From an uncultured Pseudomonadota bacterium (GTDB lineage: Bacteria; Pseudomonadota; Alphaproteobacteria; Rs-D84): a stretch of DNA of 8,846 nucleotides. The position numbers and the translations under genes are program-made. This document shows, in pieces, positions 1 through 6,476 of this stretch. The stretch is from NCBI GenBank assembly GCA_937885575.1, contig CALABO010000005.1, forward strand, positions 1 through 8,846, given 5' to 3'. The notes beneath the pieces are model-generated. The model ran no database searches. It worked only from the letters and a program-made list of their open reading frames with translations, and was not told where the DNA came from. Position 1 is the stretch's first letter, and each line of letters begins with the position of its first letter.

Positions 1-21
1 CCCGAACAATTTGCGGAATAA
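1..21 (+). CDS. 3' end of an upstream gene (last six codons)
   Basis: The first 21 bases read as an open + frame ending in TAA (P-E-Q-F-A-E-stop). AT-rich non-coding sequence follows at once, which fits the tail of a gene lying mostly outside the window. Too little is present to name it. In many proteobacteria the gene before 6S RNA is zapA, so that is a candidate only because a 6S-like RNA follows; no residue here proves it. It could also be a chance short frame. Confidence 0.3.
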   Translation, partial: PEQFAE

Positions 22-60
22 ATAGAATTAAAAATAATAAAATTTTTTTCACTTTCCCCC

Positions 61-80
61 CACTAACCACTTACACTAAC
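61..80. repeat. Direct repeat, left copy (CACTAAC-type)
   Basis: This 20-base stretch, built from CACTAAC-like units, matches 377-396 at 18 of 20 positions in the same orientation. The two copies bracket the 6S-like RNA and its downstream terminator. It is low-complexity, so it may be a degenerate short tandem repeat rather than a mobile-element end. Confidence 0.45.
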
Positions 81-85
81 ACTCT

Positions 86-110
86 GTCTCGGCTCCGCTT
101 TGCGGAGACG
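86..110. repeat. Small palindrome with CTCCGC/GCGGAG stem
   Basis: CTCCGC (93-98) and GCGGAG (102-107) form a 6-bp stem with a TTT loop. GTCT on the left and AGAC on the right could extend it past a short bulge. No T-run follows on either strand, so it is not a classical terminator. A related core (GTCT, then CG, then CGCTTTGC) recurs near 8053-8069, so it may belong to a dispersed palindromic family. Confidence 0.35.
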
Positions 111-149
111 GATAAACACTAACGAAAAAACCACCGAATATACATCAAG

Positions 150-308
150 TGGTTGGAGGTTGAAGACTATGTTCTAAGAAAATAGTGGGCTTATTCTATA
201 TATTCGCCGCCCTCCAACCGCACTTTGGTTGGAGGAGTTTTATGTCCCCGCGGACACTTAGAACCAAGGGTCTTCACACCCCGTCGGCAGAACACCCACC
301 GACGCAGA
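150..308 (+). ncRNA. ssrS: Candidate 6S RNA (RNA polymerase regulator)
   Basis: The 3' half contains TTAGAACCAAGGGTCTTCA and then CCCGTCGGC. This closely resembles the E. coli 6S segment around CUUGAACCAAGGGUUCAAG and the following GCCUGCGGCGGC, as I remember it. Folding by eye supports a 6S shape: TGAAGAC (161-167) pairs with GTCTTCA (270-276), GTTCTAAG (171-178) pairs with CTTAGAAC (257-264), and CCTCCAACC (211-219) with GGTTGGAGG (227-235) forms the apical hairpin over a partly open centre. The 3' strand can instead fold locally (AGA.CC with GGTCT), as 6S RNAs do on release. 6S RNA mimics an open promoter and sequesters the housekeeping RNA polymerase in slow growth. Ends are approximate: a TATACA at 139-144 could be the -10, and the 3' end is probably processed. 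The apical stem repeats sequence from the 5' end (GGTTGGAGG also at 151-159). Confidence 0.65.
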
Positions 309-340
309 CATTATACCATAAATAAACAAAATTAAAAATA

Positions 341-370
341 AAAAAACGGATGCAACCACATCCGTTTTTT
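341..370. terminator. Bidirectional rho-independent terminator after fabF
   Basis: A perfect 12-bp stem, AAAAAACGGATG (341-352) with CATCCGTTTTTT (359-370), encloses a 6-base loop. The CG-rich core flanked by A and T runs gives a hairpin plus T-run on both strands. It lies 29 bases beyond the fabF stop on the minus strand and can also stop + transcription from the 6S-like region. Confidence 0.85.
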
Positions 371-376
371 ACTAAA

Positions 377-396
377 CACTAACCACTAACACTAAA
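377..396. repeat. Direct repeat, right copy (CACTAAC-type)
   Basis: Second copy of the 61-80 repeat (18 of 20 identical). It sits between the terminator and the fabF stop codon. Further CACTAA-like units lie beside it (371-405) and one at 117-123. Confidence 0.45.
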
Positions 397-398
397 AA

Positions 399-1649
399 CT
401 AACCCACTTTTTTCAACACCAACGATGCGTTTGTGCCGCCGAATCCAAACGAATTGGACAAAGCGACATTAACATCGCGCTTTTTGGCTTTGTTCGGAAC
501 CAGGTCGAAATTGCCAACTTCTTCAATCGGGTTTTCCAAATTGATTGTTGCCGGCACAATTCCGTCACGTATGGCCAGTGTACAAAATATCGCCTCTACC
601 GCGCCGGCGGCCCCCAACAAATGTCCGGTCATAGATTTCGTTGACGACATACACGCGTTCGTTCCCGCGAACATTTTCTTTACCGCCAACAATTCACCAA
701 CATCGCCCAGTCCCGTCGATGTTCCGTGCGCGTTGATATAGTCAACATCCGCCGGCTTTAACCCCGCGTCACGCAGCGCCGCCATCATCGCACGCGCGCC
801 ACCTTCGCCCCCCGTCGCCGGGGCGGTTATATGATACGCATCGCCCGATAGGCCGTAACCGGCAACCTCGGCATAAATTTTTGCGCCACGCGCGACCGCA
901 TGTTCGTATTCTTCCAAAACCAAAATACCCGCACCTTCGGACATAACAAAACCGTCCCTATCCTTGTCCCACGGACGCGACGCGTGCGCCGGGTCATCGT
1001 TGCGCGTACTTAACGCCTTCATCGCAGAAAATCCCGCAATGCCGATTTTACCAACCGCACCTTCGGACCCACCACAGACCATAATGTCCGCATCGCCATG
1101 CTGAATCAGACGCGCACCTTCGCCAATACTGTGCGCACCGGTCGCACACGCCGTCACCATCGCAACGTTCGGACCGCGCAGGCCATATTTAATAGAAATG
1201 TGTCCCGCCGCCATATTTATTATGCACTTTGGGATAAAGAACGGACTTATGTGTCGCGGCCCATTGTTCGCAAGTTCAATACAGTTTTCATAAATCGTGT
1301 TCAACCCGCCGATACCACTGCCGACAGAAACGCCAACCCGGTCCATATCCCCGGTATATGTATCCAGGCCCGCATCGCGTATCGCTTCGTCCGCGGCAAC
1401 CACAGCATACAAAATACATTTGTCCATCTTTCTTTGTTCGCGCGGTTCAACCACCGTATCCGGATTAAACATTCCCGCATCGGTTCCACGCACGGGCACA
1501 CCCGCAATTTGACACGGTAATTCAGACGCATCAAAATCTTCTATTTTCCGCACGCCCGAACGGCCCGCAACAATGTTTTTCCACGCGTGTTCAATTCCGC
1601 ACCCGACCGGCGACACAATACCCATCCCCGTAATAACAACCCTTTTCAT
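399..1649 (-). CDS. fabF: 3-oxoacyl-[acyl-carrier-protein] synthase II (KAS II)
   Basis: Condenses malonyl-ACP with a growing acyl-ACP in the elongation cycle of type II fatty acid synthesis, in the cytoplasm. The 416-residue protein is full length for FabF. The Cys-His-His triad is visible: Cys168 in TACATG, His308 in NAHGTST and His343 in KSMTGHLLGAAG, with the glycine-rich NSFGFGGTN loop at 399-407. It starts MKRVVITGMG, the usual KAS II opening. An AAAGGA box about 10 bases before the ATG supports this start. The residue after NAHGTST is Gly where Pro or Ala is common, a minor change. It lies downstream of acpP in the same direction, 118 bases apart and with a hairpin terminator between, so it is either read through or has its own promoter. 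FabB is the main alternative name; length and sequence favour FabF. Confidence 0.97.
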   Translation of the reverse strand: MKRVVITGMGIVSPVGCGIEHAWKNIVAGRSGVRKIEDFDASELPCQIAGVPVRGTDAGMFNPDTVVEPREQRKMDKCILYAVVAADEAIRDAGLDTYTGDMDRVGVSVGSGIGGLNTIYENCIELANNGPRHISPFFIPKCIINMAAGHISIKYGLRGPNVAMVTACATGAHSIGEGARLIQHGDADIMVCGGSEGAVGKIGIAGFSAMKALSTRNDDPAHASRPWDKDRDGFVMSEGAGILVLEEYEHAVARGAKIYAEVAGYGLSGDAYHITAPATGGEGGARAMMAALRDAGLKPADVDYINAHGTSTGLGDVGELLAVKKMFAGTNACMSSTKSMTGHLLGAAGAVEAIFCTLAIRDGIVPATINLENPIEEVGNFDLVPNKAKKRDVNVALSNSFGFGGTNASLVLKKVG

Positions 1650-1716
1650 ATCATAAATCCTTTTAATAGTGTTAAATCACACACGCATAATAATACGTTT
1701 TCCGCAAAAAATACAG

Positions 1717-1746
1717 AAAAAAATCCGTCGCAAAAAACGCGACGGA
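1717..1746 (-). terminator. Terminator or attenuator between acpP and fabF
   Basis: An 8-bp stem, TCCGTCGC (1724-1731) with GCGACGGA (1739-1746), is followed on the minus strand by a run of about seven T. It lies 22 bases past the acpP stop. It would end or reduce transcription into fabF, letting the abundant carrier protein be made in excess of the enzyme. Confidence 0.75.
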
Positions 1747-1767
1747 AAAATAAACAAAATCGAAAAT

Positions 1768-2058
1768 TTATGCAGCCATTTTACCAGAGGTTCCACCTGC
1801 GGTATCCATTTTAACCGTCTTGGCGCCTTTGCTGTGCTCATCAATATATTTCACCGCATCACCAATAGTAATCAGTTTTCCCGCATCTTCATCAGAAATC
1901 GTGATATTGAATTTATTTTCAACCGCCATCACGAATTCGACAACATCCAAAGAATCCGCCCCCAAATCATTTGTAAACGCAGATTTTTCAGTGATTTTAT
2001 TTGGATCAACGCCCAATTTATCTACAACAAGTTGTTTTACTTCTTCAAAAGTTGACAT
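1768..2058 (-). CDS. acpP: Acyl carrier protein
   Basis: Carries acyl chains on a phosphopantetheine arm through fatty acid synthesis. Ser36 in the GADSLDVVE motif is the attachment site, and the acidic four-helix ACP fold spans about residues 1-77. The start MSTFEEVKQLV has an AAAGGAT ribosome binding site just upstream. At 96 residues it is longer than usual (about 78): residues 78-96 form a Gly/Lys/Thr-rich tail lacking the acidic character of the ACP body. It is followed by fabF, the common fab-cluster order. A consensus-like promoter lies directly upstream, so it need not depend on the rbfA-lepA transcript. Confidence 0.96.
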   Translation of the reverse strand: MSTFEEVKQLVVDKLGVDPNKITEKSAFTNDLGADSLDVVEFVMAVENKFNITISDEDAGKLITIGDAVKYIDEHSKGAKTVKMDTAGGTSGKMAA

Positions 2059-2113
2059 TTTTCATCCTTTATTTTGGTTAAACCTTTTGTCACCTAAAAC
2101 GACATATGCCATA

Positions 2114-2142
2114 AAACTATCACTTTCGCGCCCCCCTGTCAA
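2114..2142 (-). promoter_or_regulatory. Probable sigma70-type promoter of acpP
   Basis: On the minus strand a perfect TTGACA (2137-2142) is followed after 17 bases by TAGTTT (2114-2119, three matches to TATAAT, including the key TA and final T). It lies 56-84 bases before the acpP start. The consensus -35 box and ideal spacing make this the best promoter in the window and suit a highly expressed gene. Confidence 0.65.
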
Positions 2143-2175
2143 GGAATTATAACAAACCGTAACAAAACGCGCCCA

Positions 2176-3180
2176 CTATTCAATATCAAATAAATCATCC
2201 AGCAATTCGTTCATATTATTGCGCAAATCTTCCTTGTCCCCGGCCCAGGTAAGGCGTCGCGCGATAAATTTATACACATCGTCCATCGTCAAATCCGGAA
2301 TTTCCGCGTCCGCAATAACACGCGCCCACGCAACCCGCGGATCGGTCAAATGCCCATGCCCACGCCCCGGGAAAACCCAATAACCATCTTGGGGCAAATC
2401 TTGCAATAACACAACCGCCCTATCCGATAGTGGCCGTTCCCCCCACATATCGCGATTGAAATCCAGTTCTTCCCATTGCATAGAAAAAATCTGATTCTTA
2501 GTCGCGAACCCGTAAATCAGCATTAAAAACGCCGCCCGCATTGTGGAATCCGGATAATTATTTATCGATTCAACCAATCGATTAAGACCATATTTATTCA
2601 GTGGCCGCGCCCGACGATTTTGTTTTTGACGTGGCAGTTCCAAAACCGGATTTGATGTCACATACCCCGTTTCACACGCATAGCGAAATATGCTTTGCAA
2701 CAATTCTTGCATACGCGTTGCAATCGCCGCGCCACCAATTGCACCAATCGTTTCACGCACATCATCGGTTGTTATATCCGAAACATTTTTATCGAACAGC
2801 GGTTTCAAATGTTGATTTATCGACCGCACCAATTTGTCATACGACCCAACCGACCGATGCACACGATTTTTCAGATACATTTGAACAAAATCAGAAAACA
2901 AAATTTTCTTGCGTTTTATTGAAACTTTTTTTGACGCATCATCCAAAACGGTCGCAACCGCACCGCGTGCCTCTTCGATGTCCATATCGGGATATTTACC
3001 AATTAAAATACGACGATCGCGCCCATTTATACGCTTGCGAACAAAGAACGTTTTAACCCCACGACTTGTTATATACAAACGCAGGCACGGTTCAGAAATA
3101 TCCTGAACCACATCAAACCCACGCGATGGCGCGTTCAGGTTGTCCAAAATATACGGATTAAAAAAGAATTGATGCGCCAT
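2176..3180 (-). CDS. Degenerate tyrosine-recombinase-like protein, catalytic residues lost
   Basis: The 334-residue protein has the layout of P4-type tyrosine recombinases. Residues 33-75 match the arm-binding DUF4102 pattern (LRLYITSRGVKTF, then ILIGKYPDMDIEEAR), residues 92-178 look like the SAM-like core-binding domain, and 190-334 follow the catalytic domain. The active site is gone. Box I (GFATKNQIFSMQWEELD, 224-240) lacks the catalytic Arg. The beta-hairpin that carries the Lys is deleted (DMWGERPLSD, 244-253). The HxxR box reads DDVY (300-303). The chain ends where the LGH and Tyr motifs should be. The frame is nevertheless uninterrupted, with a good AGAGGAG ribosome binding site. It lies 18 bases after the small Cys-rich gene at 3199-3582, probably in the same transcript. 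It is likely to bind DNA but unlikely to recombine it; a recently decaying integrase is the alternative. No tRNA or attachment site is visible nearby. Confidence 0.8.
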   Translation of the reverse strand: MAHQFFFNPYILDNLNAPSRGFDVVQDISEPCLRLYITSRGVKTFFVRKRINGRDRRILIGKYPDMDIEEARGAVATVLDDASKKVSIKRKKILFSDFVQMYLKNRVHRSVGSYDKLVRSINQHLKPLFDKNVSDITTDDVRETIGAIGGAAIATRMQELLQSIFRYACETGYVTSNPVLELPRQKQNRRARPLNKYGLNRLVESINNYPDSTMRAAFLMLIYGFATKNQIFSMQWEELDFNRDMWGERPLSDRAVVLLQDLPQDGYWVFPGRGHGHLTDPRVAWARVIADAEIPDLTMDDVYKFIARRLTWAGDKEDLRNNMNELLDDLFDIE

Positions 3181-3198
3181 CTCCGCTCCTCTTTTATT

Positions 3199-3582
3199 TT
3201 ATTTTGAACGCCCAAATAAACCACGCACAATAAACCGACGTGCCGCCAATAGTTCCCTATATTCACGCTCTGCACATTGCAATTTTCTTGTGGCCCTTAT
3301 ATATTTCTTATGTGCATCAACCCCGGGACATTTTGAATTATCACAATATTCACGTCTGGAATATTTTTCACAATTATCATCAGGCACCCCCTTTTCCAAA
3401 TATAAAAACACACAATGCATCCTTGACACTGTTCCCATTTCAGAAGCCGGACAACGATTTACCGGCACAGCGGTTATTGTTTCCTTGGCATCAAGATTTT
3501 TACTTTGCAAATGCATAACCCTTTGGCGTTTACGTTTGATATCGCGTGTCACAAAAAAAAGTTGTCTTAAATCATCAAACAT
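3199..3582 (-). CDS. Small basic Cys-rich protein, paralog 3 of a tandem trio
   Basis: I do not recognise this family. The 127-residue protein is basic, has no signal peptide or membrane segment, and carries cysteines at 44, 57, 71, 80, 85 and 103. C57, C71, C80 and C85 (x13, x8, x4 spacing) parallel a four-Cys set in the gene at 3864-4277, suggesting a zinc or other metal site. A Lys/Arg-rich helix follows, ending in RRFIVRGLFGRSK, the tail shared by all three genes. I chose the start at MFDDLRQL because AAAGGTGA precedes it by a normal distance; an in-frame ATG 36 bases upstream (3618) lies inside the preceding gene. It begins 10 bases after that gene's stop and is followed 18 bases later by the recombinase-like gene. 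Confidence 0.75.
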   Translation of the reverse strand: MFDDLRQLFFVTRDIKRKRQRVMHLQSKNLDAKETITAVPVNRCPASEMGTVSRMHCVFLYLEKGVPDDNCEKYSRREYCDNSKCPGVDAHKKYIRATRKLQCAEREYRELLAARRFIVRGLFGRSK

Positions 3583-3592
3583 TTTTTCACCT

Positions 3593-3841
3593 TTATTTTT
3601 GTAACCCAAACATTTCACGGAAACACTTTCTACGATAATCCTTTGCCTGTTTCAATTTGTCCCACGCATCATCGCTACGAGGTTTCACCCTGGTGACATG
3701 ACGTGCCGCCCGCACACCTTCGTTGGCTTTACGCACCTTTTTCAGCCAATCTGCCGTATCCCTACGCGCATAACTCAAACGAACACAGGCACACAAAAGC
3801 GGCCAACCAATTTTTTTATCTAAAAAATATCTAATATCCAT
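3593..3841 (-). CDS. Small basic protein, paralog 2 of the trio, lacking the Cys module
   Basis: Unrecognised 82-residue protein, very rich in Arg and Lys and probably mostly helical. Cysteines are at 17, 19 and 73 only, so the four-Cys module of its neighbours is absent. It seems to keep just an N-terminal helical part and the C-terminal helix with the shared tail RRKCFREMFGLQK. The ATG is preceded by AAAGGAAAATAAA. Its stop codon overlaps the ribosome binding site of the next gene, suggesting translational coupling. It lies 22 bases after the gene at 3864-4277. It could be a shortened paralog or a separate partner protein; the exact match in tail spacing argues for common origin. Confidence 0.65.
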   Translation of the reverse strand: MDIRYFLDKKIGWPLLCACVRLSYARRDTADWLKKVRKANEGVRAARHVTRVKPRSDDAWDKLKQAKDYRRKCFREMFGLQK

Positions 3842-3863
3842 TTTATTTTCCTTTTTTCACCTT

Positions 3864-4277
3864 TTATTTTTTCATTCCAAAAAAACCGCGAATCCACTTA
3901 AGACGCCACGCCTTTTGAACTTTCAAATTTTCCACTGCCTGTTCATAGTTTTTCCTATCTTTCCCAAGCGCACATTGATGCTTTTGTGGACAAATACCAT
4001 CACGACCCGCAATCGGACACACAGCGGTAAATTCGGAATCTTCGGCCGGATGAGATTTTGTTTGCCACGGTAAAACAATTTTTTTGGAATATACAAAACA
4101 CACTTTTTCTGGATGCCCCTCATCTGACCTTTCTAAATGCACGGTTATTTCTTCACGCGCCGATTTTACATCCCAGCGCGCATCACGCACAATCATATTC
4201 GCACGAGACCACAAATCAAGATATGCAAGTTTACCTATGATCCAATCATGTTGCCTTTTTTTTACAAACTGTGCCAT
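3864..4277 (-). CDS. Small basic Cys-containing protein, paralog 1 of the trio
   Basis: Unrecognised 137-residue soluble protein. The N-terminal 50 residues are Arg- and Trp-rich. C60, C87, C96 and C102 (x26, x8, x5) line up with the four-Cys set of the gene at 3199-3582. The stretch VCFVYSKKIV (59-68) resembles CVFLYLEKGV there. The C-terminus is RLKWIRGFFGMKK, the shared tail. I chose MAQFVKKR as start: AAAGGAAAATGAA precedes it, while the in-frame ATG 33 bases upstream lies inside lepA with no clear ribosome binding site. It begins 16 bases after the lepA stop and so is almost certainly on the rbfA-lepA transcript. A metal-binding, nucleic-acid-contacting role is only a guess from charge and cysteines. 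Confidence 0.75.
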   Translation of the reverse strand: MAQFVKKRQHDWIIGKLAYLDLWSRANMIVRDARWDVKSAREEITVHLERSDEGHPEKVCFVYSKKIVLPWQTKSHPAEDSEFTAVCPIAGRDGICPQKHQCALGKDRKNYEQAVENLKVQKAWRLKWIRGFFGMKK

Positions 4278-4293
4278 TTCATTTTCCTTTTTG

Positions 4294-6081
4294 TTATACT
4301 TTAAGTGCATTTATGAATGCGGATTGCGGTATTTCGACATTACCAAAGGTCCGCATACGTTTTTTACCCTCTTTCTGCTTCTCCAAAAGTTTTCTTTTAC
4401 GTGTAATATCACCGCCATAGCATTTTGCGGTCACATCCTTGCGATACGCCGCAATCGTTTCACGCGCAATAATTTTGCCACCGATTGCCGCCTGAAGCGG
4501 TATCTTAAACTGGTGCCGCGGAATCAGGTCTTTTAATTTTTCGACAATCGCCCTGCCCCGCTTTTCCGCAGAAGAACGATGACACATGAACGACAGTGGT
4601 TCAACATTTTCTTCATTCACAAGAATTGAAACCTTTACCAAATCTGATTGCCGGTACCCATTCACCGCATAATCAAACGATGCATAACCCGAAGAAATCG
4701 ATTTAACACGGTCATAGAAATCGAACACAATCTCTGCCAACGGCAATTGATAAACCAACACCGCACGATTTCCGACATAAGATATATTTTCTTGGACCCC
4801 GCGCCGTTCGGAACAAAGTTGCATTATTCCACCCATGTATTTATCAGGCATCATAATCGTCGCGCGCACCCACGGTTCTTCGATGTATTCAACCTTGGTA
4901 ATGTCCGGCATATCGGCGGGATTTTCCAAATCAACGACTTCGCCATTGCGCATATGAATCTTATACAACACGCTTGGCACGGTATTTATCAACGAAAGAT
5001 TAAATTCGCGGTTTAACCGTTCACTGATTATTTCCATGTGCAACAAACCCAAAAATCCACAACGCAGCCCAAACCCCAATGCCGAAGATTTTTCGGTCGT
5101 GAACACAAACGACGCATCATTTAACGCCAATTTTTCCGCACTTTCGCGCAATGTCGGGTAATCGTCCGATTCCACCGGGAAAAACGAAGAAAACACAACC
5201 GGCACCGACGGTTTGAACCCCGGCAACACATCAACATCCGCCCGCGCATCCGCAATCGTATCGCCAACCTTGCAATCGTGAATCGTTTTCATCCCCGTAA
5301 TAATAAACCCAATTTCCCCGGTGGAAAGCGAATCGACATTTACCATTTTGGGCGTAAAGTATCCAATTTTTTCAACCGTATATTCCGCCGCCGTCGCAAT
5401 AAACTTTATCTTTTGTCCGCGCCGCAGTGTGCCATCAACAACGCGCACCAACACAACAACACCCAAATAAGAATCATACCACGAATCAACCAACAACGCA
5501 CGCGTCGGCGCATTTTCATCACCGCTTGGGGCCGGCAATTTATGCACGATTTCTTCCAACAGTTCCGCGACGCCCGCACCGGTTTTTCCCGACACCGCAA
5601 TCGCATCCGCCGCATCAAGTCCGATAACATCAGAAATCTGGTTACGCACCGCGTCAACATCACTTGACGGCAAATCGATTTTATTCAATACCGGCAACAT
5701 TTCCAAATCGTTATCAAGTGCCAAATACGCATTTGCCAATGTCTGCGCCTGGACTCCTTGGGTCGCATCAACCAAAATCAACGCGCCTTCGCACGCCGCA
5801 AGTGACCGCGACACTTCATATGAAAAATCGACGTGCCCCGGCGTATCCATCAAGTTCAACTGATAAACCTGACCATCTTTGGCCCGATAGTTCAACCGCA
5901 CCGTTTGTGCCTTTATCGTGATTCCGCGTTCGCGCTCTATATCCATAGAATCCAAAACCTGGGCCTTCATTTCGCGCGATTCCAACCCACCCGTCATTTC
6001 AATAAGCCGGTCCGACAGAGTCGATTTTCCATGATCGATATGCGCAACGATTGAAAAGTTTCTTATGTTTTCCTGCTTCAT
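4294..6081 (-). CDS. lepA: Elongation factor 4 (LepA GTPase)
   Basis: Ribosome-associated translational GTPase that acts in initiation or elongation quality control under stress. The 595 residues are the normal family length. The G domain shows the P-loop AHIDHGKST (13-21), switch region with ERGITIK (51-57), DTPGH (79-83) and NKID (133-136). The LepA-specific C-terminal domain is complete: IPLQAAIGGKIIARETI, the CYGGDITRKRKLLEKQKEG block, and a final NVEIPQSAFINALKV. The start MKQENIRNFSIVAHIDHG is canonical; its ATG overlaps the rbfA stop (ATGA), so translation is probably coupled, consistent with a weak ribosome binding site. In many bacteria lepA is followed by lepB; here it is followed by the unknown trio. 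Confidence 0.98.
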   Translation of the reverse strand: MKQENIRNFSIVAHIDHGKSTLSDRLIEMTGGLESREMKAQVLDSMDIERERGITIKAQTVRLNYRAKDGQVYQLNLMDTPGHVDFSYEVSRSLAACEGALILVDATQGVQAQTLANAYLALDNDLEMLPVLNKIDLPSSDVDAVRNQISDVIGLDAADAIAVSGKTGAGVAELLEEIVHKLPAPSGDENAPTRALLVDSWYDSYLGVVVLVRVVDGTLRRGQKIKFIATAAEYTVEKIGYFTPKMVNVDSLSTGEIGFIITGMKTIHDCKVGDTIADARADVDVLPGFKPSVPVVFSSFFPVESDDYPTLRESAEKLALNDASFVFTTEKSSALGFGLRCGFLGLLHMEIISERLNREFNLSLINTVPSVLYKIHMRNGEVVDLENPADMPDITKVEYIEEPWVRATIMMPDKYMGGIMQLCSERRGVQENISYVGNRAVLVYQLPLAEIVFDFYDRVKSISSGYASFDYAVNGYRQSDLVKVSILVNEENVEPLSFMCHRSSAEKRGRAIVEKLKDLIPRHQFKIPLQAAIGGKIIARETIAAYRKDVTAKCYGGDITRKRKLLEKQKEGKKRMRTFGNVEIPQSAFINALKV

Positions 6082-6437
6082 TTTTCTTCGCTTACTCTCT
6101 CCAAAAGTTTTTCAATCCTCTCCGCCCTCTCCAGTGTATCATCATATGTGAACCGTATCTGGGGCACGTATTTTTGGTCAATTTGTTGTCCCATTTTGAA
6201 ACGAATCGTCCGCGTTTCTATGTCCAGCGCGCGCTTTGCCGCATCAATATCATCAATCGGACAATGAAAGAACAACCGCACGAACTGCAGCCCCCCACGC
6301 CCATCGGCCCCGACCAACGACACCTTGGAAATTATCGGGTCGTCCGCGTAATCTTTGCGTAAAATCTCCGCCACAATGGTTTGCACCTTGGCGGCGACAC
6401 GTTCGTTTCTGTTTGAATCAGTATGTTTTTTTGGCAT
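6078..6437 (-). CDS. rbfA: Ribosome-binding factor A
   Basis: Binds the 30S subunit near the 16S 5' end and helps late maturation and cold adaptation. The sequence shows the RbfA KH-like pattern: NERVAAKVQTIVAEIL near the N-terminus, DPIISKVSLVGA, QFVRLFF, then a helix-rich end with KMGQQIDQKYVPQIRF and a terminal LERAERIEKLLERV. I chose MPKKHTDSNRNE (119 residues), which has ACGGAT at proper distance. An upstream in-frame ATG at 6458 would add seven residues but overlaps the best -10 box and lacks a ribosome binding site. It overlaps lepA by 4 bases. rbfA usually sits beside infB or truB; pairing with lepA here is less usual but keeps the translation theme. Confidence 0.93.
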   Translation of the reverse strand: MPKKHTDSNRNERVAAKVQTIVAEILRKDYADDPIISKVSLVGADGRGGLQFVRLFFHCPIDDIDAAKRALDIETRTIRFKMGQQIDQKYVPQIRFTYDDTLERAERIEKLLERVSEEK

Positions 6438-6448
6438 TGACGTATCCG

Positions 6449-6476
6449 TTGCTATCATTGTATTCTACGGTATAAG
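6449..6476 (+). promoter_or_regulatory. Possible promoter of the yqaA-like gene
   Basis: TTGCTA (6449-6454), a 16-base spacer and TATAAG (6471-6476, five of six) on the + strand, about 48 bases before the ATG. It overlaps the proposed divergent rbfA promoter, so the two would compete for polymerase. Moderate matches only. Confidence 0.35.

Noticed and set aside
150..308. tmRNA, SRP RNA or RNase P RNA as the identity of the structured region
   Set aside because: No acceptor end, no SRP tetraloop motif and no RNase P conserved core was seen; the GAACCAAGGG context fits 6S best.
1098..1520. Open frame of 140 codons on the + strand inside fabF
   Set aside because: It is antisense to a clear fabF with intact motifs; Arg/Asn/His/Thr-rich content is typical of a shadow frame.
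2145..2150. TATAAT on the minus strand upstream of acpP as a second -10
   Set aside because: No -35-like box at suitable distance; the TTGACA/TAGTTT pair is better placed.
2176..3180. Active phage or island integrase
   Set aside because: The catalytic residues cannot be located, no tRNA or attachment repeat is visible, and the neighbours are core genes.
4278..4310. Upstream in-frame ATG for the first trio gene
   Set aside because: It lies inside lepA without a good ribosome binding site; the ATG at 4277 has one.
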